DNA from: Paenibacillus agilis
GTDB lineage: Bacteria > Bacillota > Bacilli > Paenibacillales > Paenibacillaceae
Direction of reading: 5' to 3'
Assembly: GCF_007786455.1 (NCBI RefSeq)
Contig: NZ_VNJK01000004.1
Span: forward strand, 236,536 to 300,535
Length of the DNA: 64,000 nucleotides
Part shown: piece by piece, positions 39,127-47,704 of the stretch
Layout: each line of letters opens with the position of its first letter
Numbering within the stretch: the first letter of the stretch is position 1
Made by a program: the position numbers and the translations under genes
Notes under the pieces: model-generated
Told to the model about the DNA's origin: nothing
What the model saw: only the letters and a program-made list of their open reading frames with translations
The model's database searches: none

Positions 39127-39990
39127 ATGCTGCAATGGTTGCGCAATAGGATTGAACTATGGAGAGATTATCCTCTGCATGATGGTTATGTTGCAGGCGG
39201 TCGTTATCGAATTGAGCATTGTATTGGTATGGGGAGTTACGGCATTACTTATAAAGCAAAGGATCTAGAAACAAATAAGGTCTACCTCCTTAAACAGCAT
39301 AAACCTAGTAAAGGGAAGCTTGGTGCGAAGTTGTTGAAGAAAGAGGCAAAACATTTGAATCTGATTCAACATGCTAATATTCCAAGATGTATTCATACAT
39401 GGGAAGAGAAAGGGAGAAGCTTTCTCGTCATGGACTTTATAGAAGGCTCGAATGTGGAACAACTGCTAGGTGATGGGCAGTCCTCCTTCTCTGAATTGGA
39501 GGCGCTGGCAGTCATTAAGCGTATAGCTGCGCTTATTGTAGAAGTTCATCGAGCAGGCTTGATTCATATGGATGTTCGTATTCCGAATGTATTGTTACAG
39601 GAGGAGCGAGTATATTTAATAGACTTTGGTCTTTCTCGTCAATATAGCGAACAAGGCGAAAAAGCCGCCTGCCAGGAAAATGCACGTCATACCTCGCCGT
39701 TGTTGGGTCATGAGCATAGTCACGAGGGCGATGACTTTAAACAAAGAATGAGACGTATACATCCTAGTAGTGATTGGTATGCGCTTGGGCATTTTCTCTT
39801 GTTTTTACTCTACTCCACATACGAGGCTGACGAAGACCAAGAGGAGCGATGCTGGACAGAGGAGTTGGACATGCATCCAGATACAATGGCTCTAGTACAT
39901 ATGCTGCTGAAAGCATCCGATGCTTTTGATGACATGGCGTACATGATACAAATAGAGCAATCGATTACCGCTATTAAATCATCTTTGTAG
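39127..39990 (+). CDS. Hanks-type serine/threonine protein kinase, soluble
   Basis: The 287-residue protein has a glycine-rich loop GMGSYGITYKAK (34-45), the ATP lysine Lys56 in VYLLKQHK, a catalytic loop HMDVRIPN (147-154; Asp149 and Asn154 kept, the usual HRDLKPxN Lys replaced by Arg) and DFG at 166-168. It has no membrane segment or PASTA domains, so it is not a PrkC type. It resembles small cytosolic kinases such as B. subtilis YrzF/YbdM. ATG 39127 follows AGAGGTG. Downstream and convergent is a tiny Ser/Tyr-rich basic protein. Activity is likely but unproven. Confidence 0.85.
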   Translation: MLQWLRNRIELWRDYPLHDGYVAGGRYRIEHCIGMGSYGITYKAKDLETNKVYLLKQHKPSKGKLGAKLLKKEAKHLNLIQHANIPRCIHTWEEKGRSFLVMDFIEGSNVEQLLGDGQSSFSELEALAVIKRIAALIVEVHRAGLIHMDVRIPNVLLQEERVYLIDFGLSRQYSEQGEKAACQENARHTSPLLGHEHSHEGDDFKQRMRRIHPSSDWYALGHFLLFLLYSTYEADEDQEERCWTEELDMHPDTMALVHMLLKASDAFDDMAYMIQIEQSITAIKSSL

Positions 39991-40032
39991 CAACTTTCTA
40001 GTTATTATACGCATATTATATATAGGATGATG

Positions 40033-40075
40033 TGAAAACACCGCCAGAAACCATTCTAGCGGTGTTTTCTATACG
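40033..40075. terminator. Bidirectional terminator between kinase and small basic protein genes
   Basis: GAAAACACCGC (40033-40043) is perfectly inverted at 40059-40069 (GCGGTGTTTTC). The T-tract inside the stem works in either direction, fitting the two convergent genes. Confidence 0.7.
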
Positions 40076-40168
40076 AGAAGCTGAACGCTTACTCATAAAT
40101 GAAATTGAGTTTTGAAAATAAGCCCAGCTTCCTTACTGGCTCACAACTTATTCAGTCTGTTCTGCTTG

Positions 40169-40366
40169 TTAACTGGAGAAATAGCTGCTGAAGCTTCTAG
40201 AACTGCCCTTATATCGCTTATGGCCATACTTGTGAGATTTATGAGTGTGAGTTGGGGCGTAATGCTTACGCTTTTTGTAGTGAGAGCTGCTGCTGTGATA
40301 CACGCGATGAGACGATTTCTTGCCCATTAAGGAGTAAAGAAATCGTTTGATCAATTGTTTAACCAT
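40169..40366 (-). CDS. Small basic His/Lys/Ser/Tyr-rich protein, 65 residues
   Basis: On the - strand the ATG at 40366 has a textbook ribosome binding site (AGAGGAGGT, 8-base spacing), so this is a real gene. The product begins MVKQLIKRFLYSLMGKKSSH and then consists almost only of His, Lys, Ser, Tyr, Arg and Gly, ending SRSFSSYFSS. This composition recalls phosphorylated or cross-linked spore coat proteins such as CotG, but there is no detectable family. It converges on the kinase gene and diverges from the SpoIIB-like gene. A coat or kinase-substrate role is only an inference. The overlapping + strand frame in 40112-40330 has no ribosome binding site. Confidence 0.7.
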   Translation of the reverse strand: MVKQLIKRFLYSLMGKKSSHRVYHSSSSHYKKRKHYAPTHTHKSHKYGHKRYKGSSRSFSSYFSS

Positions 40367-40588
40367 AATAAGTACCTCCTCTAAGTTGGTAGGATCGTTA
40401 ATCTTTACGTTTATCTTTATGTAATACTACGTCATGAAGAACAGTCCGTTTCTTCATTTTATACGAACCTTGTTACGTTGTCTCTAACTCTATCTACTTT
40501 TACTAGATTGTCGTGCGAATCGTTCTATTTCATATCAATCTATCATATATCTTGAAGTAACAATGACTTGAAGAAGGATGGTGGAGAG

Positions 40589-41956
40589 ATGGAACGGTCG
40601 AGTAAGATGACATTCCGTTTTAAGGAGCAATCTAATGATCATTCTAGTGGGCAACCTGTTACGGATAAAGAGATATCGTCTTTAGACAGCAAAGATTCGC
40701 AACCAGGGGTGGAATGGAGTGAATGGGTATCTCTTCCGGAAGAAGAGATAATTCCTTTACATGTGTCAGTCGTGGTGGAAAAGGATAATGATAAAGAGGA
40801 AGATAGAGAGATTGAACAGTTGGAACGTATTATTCGAGATAGTGGTCAAGATAAGAAAGTTATAGATATTCAGCTTGAACCATCTCTCCCTGATCCTGCA
40901 AGTCACTCTTCTACGACAGAAGGAGATTGGGTATGGTCTTCGGCTCTCTCAACTTCTGGACATGCATCTGATCAGGGTGAGCATAACCAATTGTTGTCCA
41001 ACTCAGACGATCAAGAGGATGTACTATCTAGCGATCATTGTCATACTCCTCAACGTGCTCGCGCTTCTGCTTGGAAACTAATTGCATCCATTGCGGGGGC
41101 GATTGCAACAGGGGCAACATTTGGTTTTATTGCATTGTCTTTATTTACAGGAGAAGTGCGTGTGCCGGAAGTGAATCCAGCCATTCCTGCTATGGGTGCT
41201 CTTGAGCAGCAGAGTGCTAATGCGCCTGACTCGAATAATCCGGCTGGATCATCTAAGCTGCCTGCGGAGATTAAAGATGGTGCATCGACTAGCGGAGGCA
41301 CAACAGTGTCGGTCAACATTCCTGCGCGGTCCATTTATGTACTTCAATATGGAGTCTTTAAACAAGCAGAGGGTGCAAAGGCTGCGGCGGCGGAGCTGAA
41401 TGAGCTTGGTTTGGCTGGAGTGGATGTGCAGCTTGGTGGAGAAGGGCAGCATAGAGTTTATGCAGCTGTCGCGAGCAAACGAGAGGAAGCTATGCTATTA
41501 AGCGATGCGATGAAGAACAAGCAATTGCAAATGTACGTGAGCAGCATGGAGCGCCCAGAGACGAAACAGCTTGTTTTTACAGGTGATGGAAAACAGATGG
41601 AGGAATTCATTCGGTCTTCTGATGCTGTATTAGACTGGTTGTTGACTCAGTCTGTAACGGCTCTTCAAGCAGGGAGCCTATCTTCTGGAAAGGTTAATTC
41701 TTTCGACAAGGCTGCTATGGATAAGCTTCGTAACGAGCACTTGAAGTGGACGCAAGCTGGTGAGCTTATTCAAAAAGATCAGAACGTTGAAGCGGAAAAG
41801 ACGTGGATCAAGATGGTCCAAGCCATGAACACCGCGATTAGTGCAGTCAATGAATATAATAAGTATGCTGCATCGTCACAGCTATGGAATATTCAACAAT
41901 CCCTTATTCGATATTCTTTGCTAGAACAAGAGTGGCTTAAGCAGCTTCAAGCCTGA
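40589..41956 (+). CDS. spoIIB: SPOR-domain membrane protein, SpoIIB-like
   Basis: The 455-residue protein has an acidic disordered cytoplasmic part (1-160), one membrane helix (about 162-187, LIASIAGAIATGATFGFIALSLF) and an extracytoplasmic SPOR domain (about 246-320, YVLQYGVFKQAEGAKAAAAELN), then a helical tail. SPOR domains bind denuded glycan strands at septa. In B. subtilis SpoIIB has the same architecture and also lies just upstream of maf-radC-mreB; it aids septal thinning and engulfment. Sequence similarity beyond the SPOR domain is weak by eye, so the name rests partly on position. ATG 40589 follows GGTGGAG; TTG 40568 is an alternative. Confidence 0.75.
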   Translation: MERSSKMTFRFKEQSNDHSSGQPVTDKEISSLDSKDSQPGVEWSEWVSLPEEEIIPLHVSVVVEKDNDKEEDREIEQLERIIRDSGQDKKVIDIQLEPSLPDPASHSSTTEGDWVWSSALSTSGHASDQGEHNQLLSNSDDQEDVLSSDHCHTPQRARASAWKLIASIAGAIATGATFGFIALSLFTGEVRVPEVNPAIPAMGALEQQSANAPDSNNPAGSSKLPAEIKDGASTSGGTTVSVNIPARSIYVLQYGVFKQAEGAKAAAAELNELGLAGVDVQLGGEGQHRVYAAVASKREEAMLLSDAMKNKQLQMYVSSMERPETKQLVFTGDGKQMEEFIRSSDAVLDWLLTQSVTALQAGSLSSGKVNSFDKAAMDKLRNEHLKWTQAGELIQKDQNVEAEKTWIKMVQAMNTAISAVNEYNKYAASSQLWNIQQSLIRYSLLEQEWLKQLQA

Positions 41957-42083
41957 TATACTATAGAAAGCCCGAGCAACTTAAAAGAATGTTGATCGGA
42001 TTCGAAAGACAGGATAAGATGGGTAAGACTAGTCGTTTGTCAACTGGCAGAAGAGAACGTATAATAAAGAAAGGTGTCAAAAA

Positions 42084-42701
42084 ATGGAGAACATATTAGA
42101 CGAACCTCATGACTATCCACTTCTCGTACTTGCATCGACATCTCCACGCAGGCAAGAGCTTATACATACGCTCCAATTGCCTGTCGAGGTTGAGCCGAGT
42201 AATGAGGACGAGACAGTAGACATCCATTGGGCACCATATGAGACGGTTGAGCAGTTAGCGTTGCGTAAGGCAAACTCTGTTGCACGAGCGCGTCGTGCTC
42301 GTGGTGAGGGTGGCCTCGTAATAGGTGCGGATACAATCGTCGTCTTGAGAGATACGATTCTAGGGAAGCCTGAGAATGAAGCGGATGCATTTCGCATGCT
42401 ATCTGCACTTCAGAACGAAGTGCATGAAGTGTACACCGGAGTTGCTATTATCGATGCATTGACAGGTGTAGAACTAGTTCGGCATCGTAAGACAGCTGTA
42501 TGGATGAGACCACTGAATCCAGAGCAAATAACTCGTTATATTGCATCTGGAGAACCAATGGACAAGGCTGGGTCGTATGGCATTCAAGGATTAGGTGCTG
42601 CACTAGTTGATCGAATTGAAGGATGTTATTTCAACGTTGTCGGTTTGCCGATTTCTTTACTAGCTGATATGTTGAAGGTCTATGGCATCGAGAAGCCTTA
42701 A
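42084..42701 (+). CDS. maf: Maf-type nucleoside triphosphate pyrophosphatase
   Basis: Maf hydrolyses dTTP/UTP and modified nucleotides to monophosphates. The 205 residues show LASTSPRRQELI, the catalytic VIGADTIVVL, KPENEADAFRMLSAL and KAGSYGIQGLGA. ATG 42084 follows AAAGGTG. It keeps the spoIIB-maf-radC order of Bacillus. Confidence 0.94.
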   Translation: MENILDEPHDYPLLVLASTSPRRQELIHTLQLPVEVEPSNEDETVDIHWAPYETVEQLALRKANSVARARRARGEGGLVIGADTIVVLRDTILGKPENEADAFRMLSALQNEVHEVYTGVAIIDALTGVELVRHRKTAVWMRPLNPEQITRYIASGEPMDKAGSYGIQGLGAALVDRIEGCYFNVVGLPISLLADMLKVYGIEKP

Positions 42702-42806
42702 AGTAGCAGGAAGTTCGCGCTCAAATAGGTGCTGCTGGCATAATGTGATGCAAAGTAATCGAAACATGAAATGCTGACACATGTTGTGAGCGGAGGAGGA
42801 AAACCA

Positions 42807-43493
42807 TTGTCTCAAGCACCTATGCTTCGTGACCTTCCCCTTGAAGACCGACCTAGAGAGCGCATGATACGATCCGGGGCAGAGGCGTTAAGTCACGCCG
42901 AACTGTTAGCTATTTTACTTCGTACAGGAACACGCGATGAATCAGCATTATTGCTGGCTCAGCGCATTTTGAACCGAACTGGTAGTTTGAGAAGCCTTGG
43001 GGATATGTCTGTTCATGAGCTTACGCAAATACGTGGGATTGGCACTGCTAAGGCAGTTCAGCTTCAGGCTAGTTTGGAACTTGGCCGTCGCATGGCGCAG
43101 ACACGTATAACGGAAGACCCATTTATAAGACGACCGCAAGATGCTGCTGATATGGTTATGGAAACGATGCGGCATTATAAGCGAGAGCATTTTATGTGTT
43201 TATACTTAAATACGAAAAACCGAGTGTTAGGCCAAGAAACGATATCAATCGGAACACTTGACGCGTCACTCGTTCACCCGCGCGAAGTATTTCGCGCCGC
43301 AATGAAGTACGGTAGTGCCTCTATCATTTGCTTGCATAATCATCCGAGTGGTGATCCGACACCAAGCCAAGAGGATATCCTTATTACCCGCAGACTAATG
43401 GAAGCGGGGGAACTTATTGGTATTGAAGTGCTGGATCATGTTGTCATTGGAGATAATCGCTATGTAAGTTTGAAGGAACAGGGGTACATGTAA
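42807..43493 (+). CDS. radC: RadC/YsxA family JAB-domain protein
   Basis: The 228-residue protein has an N-terminal helix-hairpin-helix region (LTQIRGIGTAKAVQLQA) and a C-terminal JAMM metal site HNHPSGDPTPSQED. Its cellular function is not settled despite the name. The TTG start at 42807 is chosen because GGAGGAGG (42792-42799) is correctly spaced; the ATG at 42771 lacks one. It precedes mreB as in Bacillus. Confidence 0.92.
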   Translation: MSQAPMLRDLPLEDRPRERMIRSGAEALSHAELLAILLRTGTRDESALLLAQRILNRTGSLRSLGDMSVHELTQIRGIGTAKAVQLQASLELGRRMAQTRITEDPFIRRPQDAADMVMETMRHYKREHFMCLYLNTKNRVLGQETISIGTLDASLVHPREVFRAAMKYGSASIICLHNHPSGDPTPSQEDILITRRLMEAGELIGIEVLDHVVIGDNRYVSLKEQGYM

Positions 43494-43537
43494 TATAATA
43501 GGTAAGATTGAAGGAACTATAAAGGAGATTTGACAGC

Positions 43538-44572
43538 ATGTTTGGTGGTTTTACGAAAGATTTAGGGATTGATTTGGGAACTGCAAATACACTTGTATAC
43601 GTACGTGGTAAAGGTGTAGTCGTACGCGAGCCATCTGTTGTCGCAATTCGTACTGACTCTAAAACGATTGAAGCAGTAGGTGAAGCAGCGAAGAAAATGA
43701 TCGGACGTACACCAGGTAACATCCGTGCGATCCGTCCGATGAAAGACGGTGTTATCGCTGATTTTGATACAACTGCAACAATGATTAAATATTTCATTCG
43801 TCAAGCTCAGAAGCAGCGCTCGCTGTTTCCGCGTCATCCGAACGTAATGGTATGCGTACCATCTGGTATTACGGCTGTAGAACAACGCGCTGTTGAAGAT
43901 GCAACGAAGCAAGCTGGTGCGCGTGAAGCTTACACAATCGAAGAGCCTTTTGCAGCAGCAATTGGTGCAGATCTTCCGGTATGGGAGCCTACGGGCAGCA
44001 TGGTTGTTGATATCGGTGGCGGTACAACAGAAGTAGCTGTCATTTCCCTTGGCGGTATCGTGACAAGCCGTTCTGTACGTGTAGCTGGTGACGAGATGGA
44101 TGAAGCAATCATTCAATATATTAAGCGTCAATACAATCTTATGATTGGTGAGCGTACTTCTGAACAATTGAAGATGGATATTGGTTCTGCTATGCCGACA
44201 GAAGAGCAAGATTCCATTGAGATTCGTGGACGCGATTTGCTGACTGGTTTGCCTAAGACTTTGTCTATTACAGGTGAAGAGATTACAGAAGCACTCTCCG
44301 ATACAGTTAGCTCCATTATCGAAGCGGTTAAGGTAACACTTGAGAAGTGTCCGCCAGAACTTGCAGCAGATATTATGGATCGCGGCATCGTACTTACAGG
44401 TGGTGGAGCATTGCTTCGCAACTTGGACAAGCTGCTTGCTCGTGAGACTGGCATGCCAGTAATCGTAGCAGAAAATCCGCTTGATTGTGTAGCTATCGGT
44501 ACTGGGCGTGCATTGGATAATATTCATCTATTCAAATCGCGCAGCAGCTCGGCGCTTCGTTCTAAGCGATAA
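43538..44572 (+). CDS. mreB: Rod shape-determining protein MreB
   Basis: MreB is the bacterial actin that guides lateral wall synthesis. The 344 residues contain the actin-type phosphate loops [15 protein letters not shown] and [18 protein letters not shown], and the adenosine motif [14 protein letters not shown]. The start has AAAGGAG in front. A strong hairpin follows before mreC. Confidence 0.97.
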   Translation: MFGGFTKDLGIDLGTANTLVYVRGKGVVVREPSVVAIRTDSKTIEAVGEAAKKMIGRTPGNIRAIRPMKDGVIADFDTTATMIKYFIRQAQKQRSLFPRHPNVMVCVPSGITAVEQRAVEDATKQAGAREAYTIEEPFAAAIGADLPVWEPTGSMVVDIGGGTTEVAVISLGGIVTSRSVRVAGDEMDEAIIQYIKRQYNLMIGERTSEQLKMDIGSAMPTEEQDSIEIRGRDLLTGLPKTLSITGEEITEALSDTVSSIIEAVKVTLEKCPPELAADIMDRGIVLTGGGALLRNLDKLLARETGMPVIVAENPLDCVAIGTGRALDNIHLFKSRSSSALRSKR

Positions 44573-44594
44573 GCAGAGGTTAGTTCCGCGGGGG

Positions 44595-44625
44595 GGTCCG
44601 GGTCAAATGTTATTTGGCTCGGACC
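44595..44625 (+). promoter_or_regulatory. Strong hairpin in the mreB-mreC intergenic region
   Basis: A 14-bp stem with a 3-base loop: GGTCCGGGTCAAAT (44595-44608) pairs with ATTTGGCTCGGACC (44612-44625), with two G-U pairs. It follows a run of seven Gs and is not followed by Ts, so it is not a normal terminator. It could be an mRNA processing or stability element that sets different levels of mreB and mreC. Confidence 0.6.
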
Positions 44626-44679
44626 TCTATGTGCATGATCAAGGTAACGAAACGGTATTACGATGAGAAGGTGTTAACT

Positions 44680-45564
44680 CTGTTTAAGCTATTAGGTAAT
44701 AAGCGATTGTTTATTTTGATGCTCGGACTTATTTTATTTATTGCATTAATGGGCTTTTCCTTGGGAAGTAGAGGGAAGCTGACGTGGGCGGAGAAGTTTG
44801 TTCACGATACGTCGTCATTTGTGCAGCAGTTGTTCTATAGACCTACTGCCGCCGTATCTGCTTTTTTTGAAAATGTGAGCAATTTAAGTGAAACCTATGA
44901 AGAGAACGAACGCTTGAAGGTTGCCAATGCTCACTATATTCGTGATAAAGCCGAATACAACCGTGTAAAGGCGGATAATGAACGTTACAAGAAGCTATTA
45001 GAGTTTACAGAGCATCAGAAGGCTCAAAATCGTCCGTACGAATACCGAATTGCCCAAGTGACAGGACTTAATGTTGCCGATCCTTTTAATCAATCGTTGA
45101 ATATTAATTTGGGCAGCAAAAATGGTGTCCAAAAGGGCATGCCTGTTATCGCAGTTGAAGGTGTTGTGGGTATTATCAGCCATGTTTCTGAGTTCTCGTC
45201 CTCTGTACAATTGCTAACGAATATCGATGAGAAATCAAGAGCAATTGCGGTAACCGTGCAGGGTAAGGAAAATAAGTCTTTCGGTATGATTGAGTCTTAT
45301 GATCATAGCAATAATACGTTTCTTATGACACGTATAGAGGAAAACGATCCTTTGGAAGAAGGAGATGTCATCGTTTCTTCAGGACTTGGCGGCAAATTCC
45401 CAGCTGGACTTATTATCGGTAAGGTAATAAAACGTCAGGTTGGAGATATCGGATTAACACATACGGCTACAATTGAACCAGCAGCTACGTATCAGGACTG
45501 GCGTGAACTGTTTGTTGTTATTCCACCGAATACGGGGAATAGCAGTCAGGAGAATGGACAATGA
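44680..45564 (+). CDS. mreC: Rod shape-determining protein MreC
   Basis: MreC is a single-pass membrane protein linking MreB to the wall-synthesis machinery. About 294 residues: a membrane helix (RLFILMLGLILFIALMGF), a coiled coil (SETYEENERLKVANAHYI...), and the beta-rich MreC domain (VTGLNVADPFNQSLNINLGS, GLGGKFPAGLIIGKV). The start codon is unusual: AGAAGGTG is best spaced for CTG 44680, giving MFKLLGNKRLF, the typical MreC beginning. GTG 44671 and an unsupported upstream TTG 44614 are in frame alternatives. It overlaps mreD by four bases. Confidence 0.92.
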   Translation: MFKLLGNKRLFILMLGLILFIALMGFSLGSRGKLTWAEKFVHDTSSFVQQLFYRPTAAVSAFFENVSNLSETYEENERLKVANAHYIRDKAEYNRVKADNERYKKLLEFTEHQKAQNRPYEYRIAQVTGLNVADPFNQSLNINLGSKNGVQKGMPVIAVEGVVGIISHVSEFSSSVQLLTNIDEKSRAIAVTVQGKENKSFGMIESYDHSNNTFLMTRIEENDPLEEGDVIVSSGLGGKFPAGLIIGKVIKRQVGDIGLTHTATIEPAATYQDWRELFVVIPPNTGNSSQENGQ

Positions 45565-46088
45565 ATCGAAATTGGATGATTCTATTTCTGTTAATCCTAT
45601 TCTTCATAGAAGGATCGGTGGTTCCGCATCTCATACCAGATGGCTGGTATGGACGTATCGCTGTCCAGTTCGTATTTGTGGCTGTGCTGTTTCACGGTGT
45701 GTATGCTCATCGACATACGGCGCTCTTAATGGGACTTGGCTTTGGATTATTGCATGACATTGTTTATTATGGTCAGATGATTGGACCGCATTCCTTTACG
45801 ATGGGGCTGTTAGGTTATTTGGCTGGGTATGTATTCAATGTCCGTCATAAGACGATGGTCATGATGCTGTTCGTTGTTCTTATAGGGAGCTTCTTATATC
45901 AAACGATTATTTATGGTATATACACGCTATTTAGCCTGAGTCATTTCACCTACCAGCAAGCGTTGCTGGACTATATTATTCCAAGCATGTTTGTGCAGCT
46001 TATATTTGCACTTATCGTTTATATACCGTTGCGAAAATGGTTCGACATGATTCAAGGCAACAATAAGAAAGAATCGGAAGAAGCATAG
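45561..46088 (+). CDS. mreD: Rod shape-determining protein MreD
   Basis: The 175-residue polytopic membrane protein has about five hydrophobic segments, starting MNRNWMILFLLILFFIEGS. It belongs to the elongasome and is translationally coupled to mreC through an ATGA overlap. Confidence 0.9.
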   Translation: MNRNWMILFLLILFFIEGSVVPHLIPDGWYGRIAVQFVFVAVLFHGVYAHRHTALLMGLGFGLLHDIVYYGQMIGPHSFTMGLLGYLAGYVFNVRHKTMVMMLFVVLIGSFLYQTIIYGIYTLFSLSHFTYQQALLDYIIPSMFVQLIFALIVYIPLRKWFDMIQGNNKKESEEA

Positions 46089-46244
46089 AGAGCCGTCTCG
46101 GACACTAGCTCTGGGGCGGCTTTAGCCCTTTATATTGGGGAGTATGCTAATCGCAATATGCGATGGCGATTAGAGGTTTTTACTTGGTCATGCAGGACTT
46201 CTCTCGTTCATCACGAAATAGAATCTTGTTGGGAGGGACGAACG

Positions 46245-46898
46245 ATGACGGCCAAGTCACTAATAACGATTAAAGGCGTAAAAGACGGTCTCGTGTTCCT
46301 GCTTGACGATCAATGTGAATTCATAGACTTGTTGCGTGATTTGCGTGACAAGCTTGAGCATACACCTCATTTCTTCAACGGACCTATTGTGTATGTCGAT
46401 GTCAAGCTGGGGGCTCGCTCGATCACAGAAGAGCAAAAGTCAGAAATATTGGACATATTGAAAATGAAGGGGAATTTGCTCATTCGCTCCTTGCAATCAG
46501 ATGACAAAGTAGAGAAGCAGCCTGATTATCAGGTACATACTGTGACTGGCATCGTTAGATCAGGTCAAGTGCTCCGTCATCAAGGCAATCTATTATTTCT
46601 AGGCGATGTGAATCCCGGGGGAATGATTATATGTACTGGGGACATTTACGTGTGCGGCGCTCTCCGTGGTACTGTACATGCGGGGGCAGAAGGCGATCAT
46701 AATGCGATTATAACCGCATCTTTGTTTTCGCCTACGCAGCTTCGTATTGCTGATGTCATTAGCCGTCCTCCAGATGAGTGGGGTGTGACGCAGACGCAAA
46801 TGGAAGTCGCTTATGTAGATAATGGACAAATGCAAATTGACAAAATCACCAATCTTCAGCGAATTCGACAGGACCTCAAAATGTTCAAAGGAGTGTAG
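46245..46898 (+). CDS. minC: Septum site-determining protein MinC
   Basis: MinC blocks FtsZ polymerisation away from midcell, together with MinD. The 217 residues have the N-terminal FtsZ-interacting domain (KSLITIKGVKDGLVFLLDD) and the C-terminal beta-helix MinD-binding domain (VRSGQVLRHQGNLLFLGDVNPGGMI, GDIYVCGALRGTVHAG). ATG 46245 follows GGGAGG; the in-frame ATG at 46158 lies well upstream without a ribosome binding site. Confidence 0.95.
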   Translation: MTAKSLITIKGVKDGLVFLLDDQCEFIDLLRDLRDKLEHTPHFFNGPIVYVDVKLGARSITEEQKSEILDILKMKGNLLIRSLQSDDKVEKQPDYQVHTVTGIVRSGQVLRHQGNLLFLGDVNPGGMIICTGDIYVCGALRGTVHAGAEGDHNAIITASLFSPTQLRIADVISRPPDEWGVTQTQMEVAYVDNGQMQIDKITNLQRIRQDLKMFKGV

Positions 46899-46902
46899 TT
46901 GC

Positions 46903-47697
46903 ATGGGAGAGGCAATTGTCGTTACATCAGGTAAAGGGGGCGTTGGCAAGACGACGACGTCTGCCAATCTTGGAACTGCCCTGGCGCTGTTAGGGAAAAA
47001 AGTATGTATGGTCGATACCGATATCGGTCTTCGCAATTTAGATGTTGTGATGGGGCTTGAAAATCGGATCATTTATGATATTTGTGATGTGGCTGAAGGA
47101 CGTTGCCGCTTGAACCAAGCTCTTGTAAAAGACAAGCGCTTTGAAGAGTTGTACATGCTGCCAGCTGCTCAAACGAAAGACAAACATGCAGTATCTCCTG
47201 AGCAAATTAAAGATATTATTTTGGAGTTAAAGAAAGACTTCGAATATATTATTATCGATTGTCCTGCAGGCATAGAGCAAGGCTTCAAAAATGCGATCGC
47301 AGGTGCAGATCGTGCAATCGTTGTCACGACACCTGAAAATGCGGCTGTGAGAGATGCGGATCGTATTATCGGCCTGTTGGAGAGTGCGAGCTTGTCTGCG
47401 CCACGTCTTGTTGTAAACCGTATTCGTCCGAACATGGTTCGGAGCGGCGATATGCTCGATATTGAAGATATTTTGCAAGTGTTGAATATCGAACTCATTG
47501 GAATCGTTCCTGATGATGAGCATGTCATCAAGGCAGCGAACATGGGAGAGCCGACGGTCATGAATCCGGATTCCAAAGCGTCGTTGGCGTATCGCAATAT
47601 AGCTCGTCGAATTCTCGGTGATACGGTGCCGTTAATGCCGATGGATCAGAAAAAAAGCGTGTTGACCCGTATGAAGAAGTTTCTTGGAATGGGATGA
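46903..47697 (+). CDS. minD: Septum site-determining ATPase MinD
   Basis: The 264-residue ParA/MinD-type ATPase has the deviant Walker A SGKGGVGKTTTSANLG, MVDTDIGLRNLDVVMGLE, and a C-terminal amphipathic membrane-targeting helix (SVLTRMKKFLGM). ATG 46903 follows AAAGGAGTG, four bases after the minC stop. Confidence 0.97.
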   Translation: MGEAIVVTSGKGGVGKTTTSANLGTALALLGKKVCMVDTDIGLRNLDVVMGLENRIIYDICDVAEGRCRLNQALVKDKRFEELYMLPAAQTKDKHAVSPEQIKDIILELKKDFEYIIIDCPAGIEQGFKNAIAGADRAIVVTTPENAAVRDADRIIGLLESASLSAPRLVVNRIRPNMVRSGDMLDIEDILQVLNIELIGIVPDDEHVIKAANMGEPTVMNPDSKASLAYRNIARRILGDTVPLMPMDQKKSVLTRMKKFLGMG

Positions 47698-47704
47698 TTG
47701 ACTG

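Noticed and set aside
40112..40330. + strand frame of 72 codons opposite the small basic protein
   Set aside because: No ribosome binding site; the - strand frame has a near-perfect one.
43562..44527. A 321-codon open frame on the - strand opposite mreB
   Set aside because: It is a codon-bias shadow of mreB: no ribosome binding site, implausible Cys/His/Asn/Thr-rich product, and mreB is certain.
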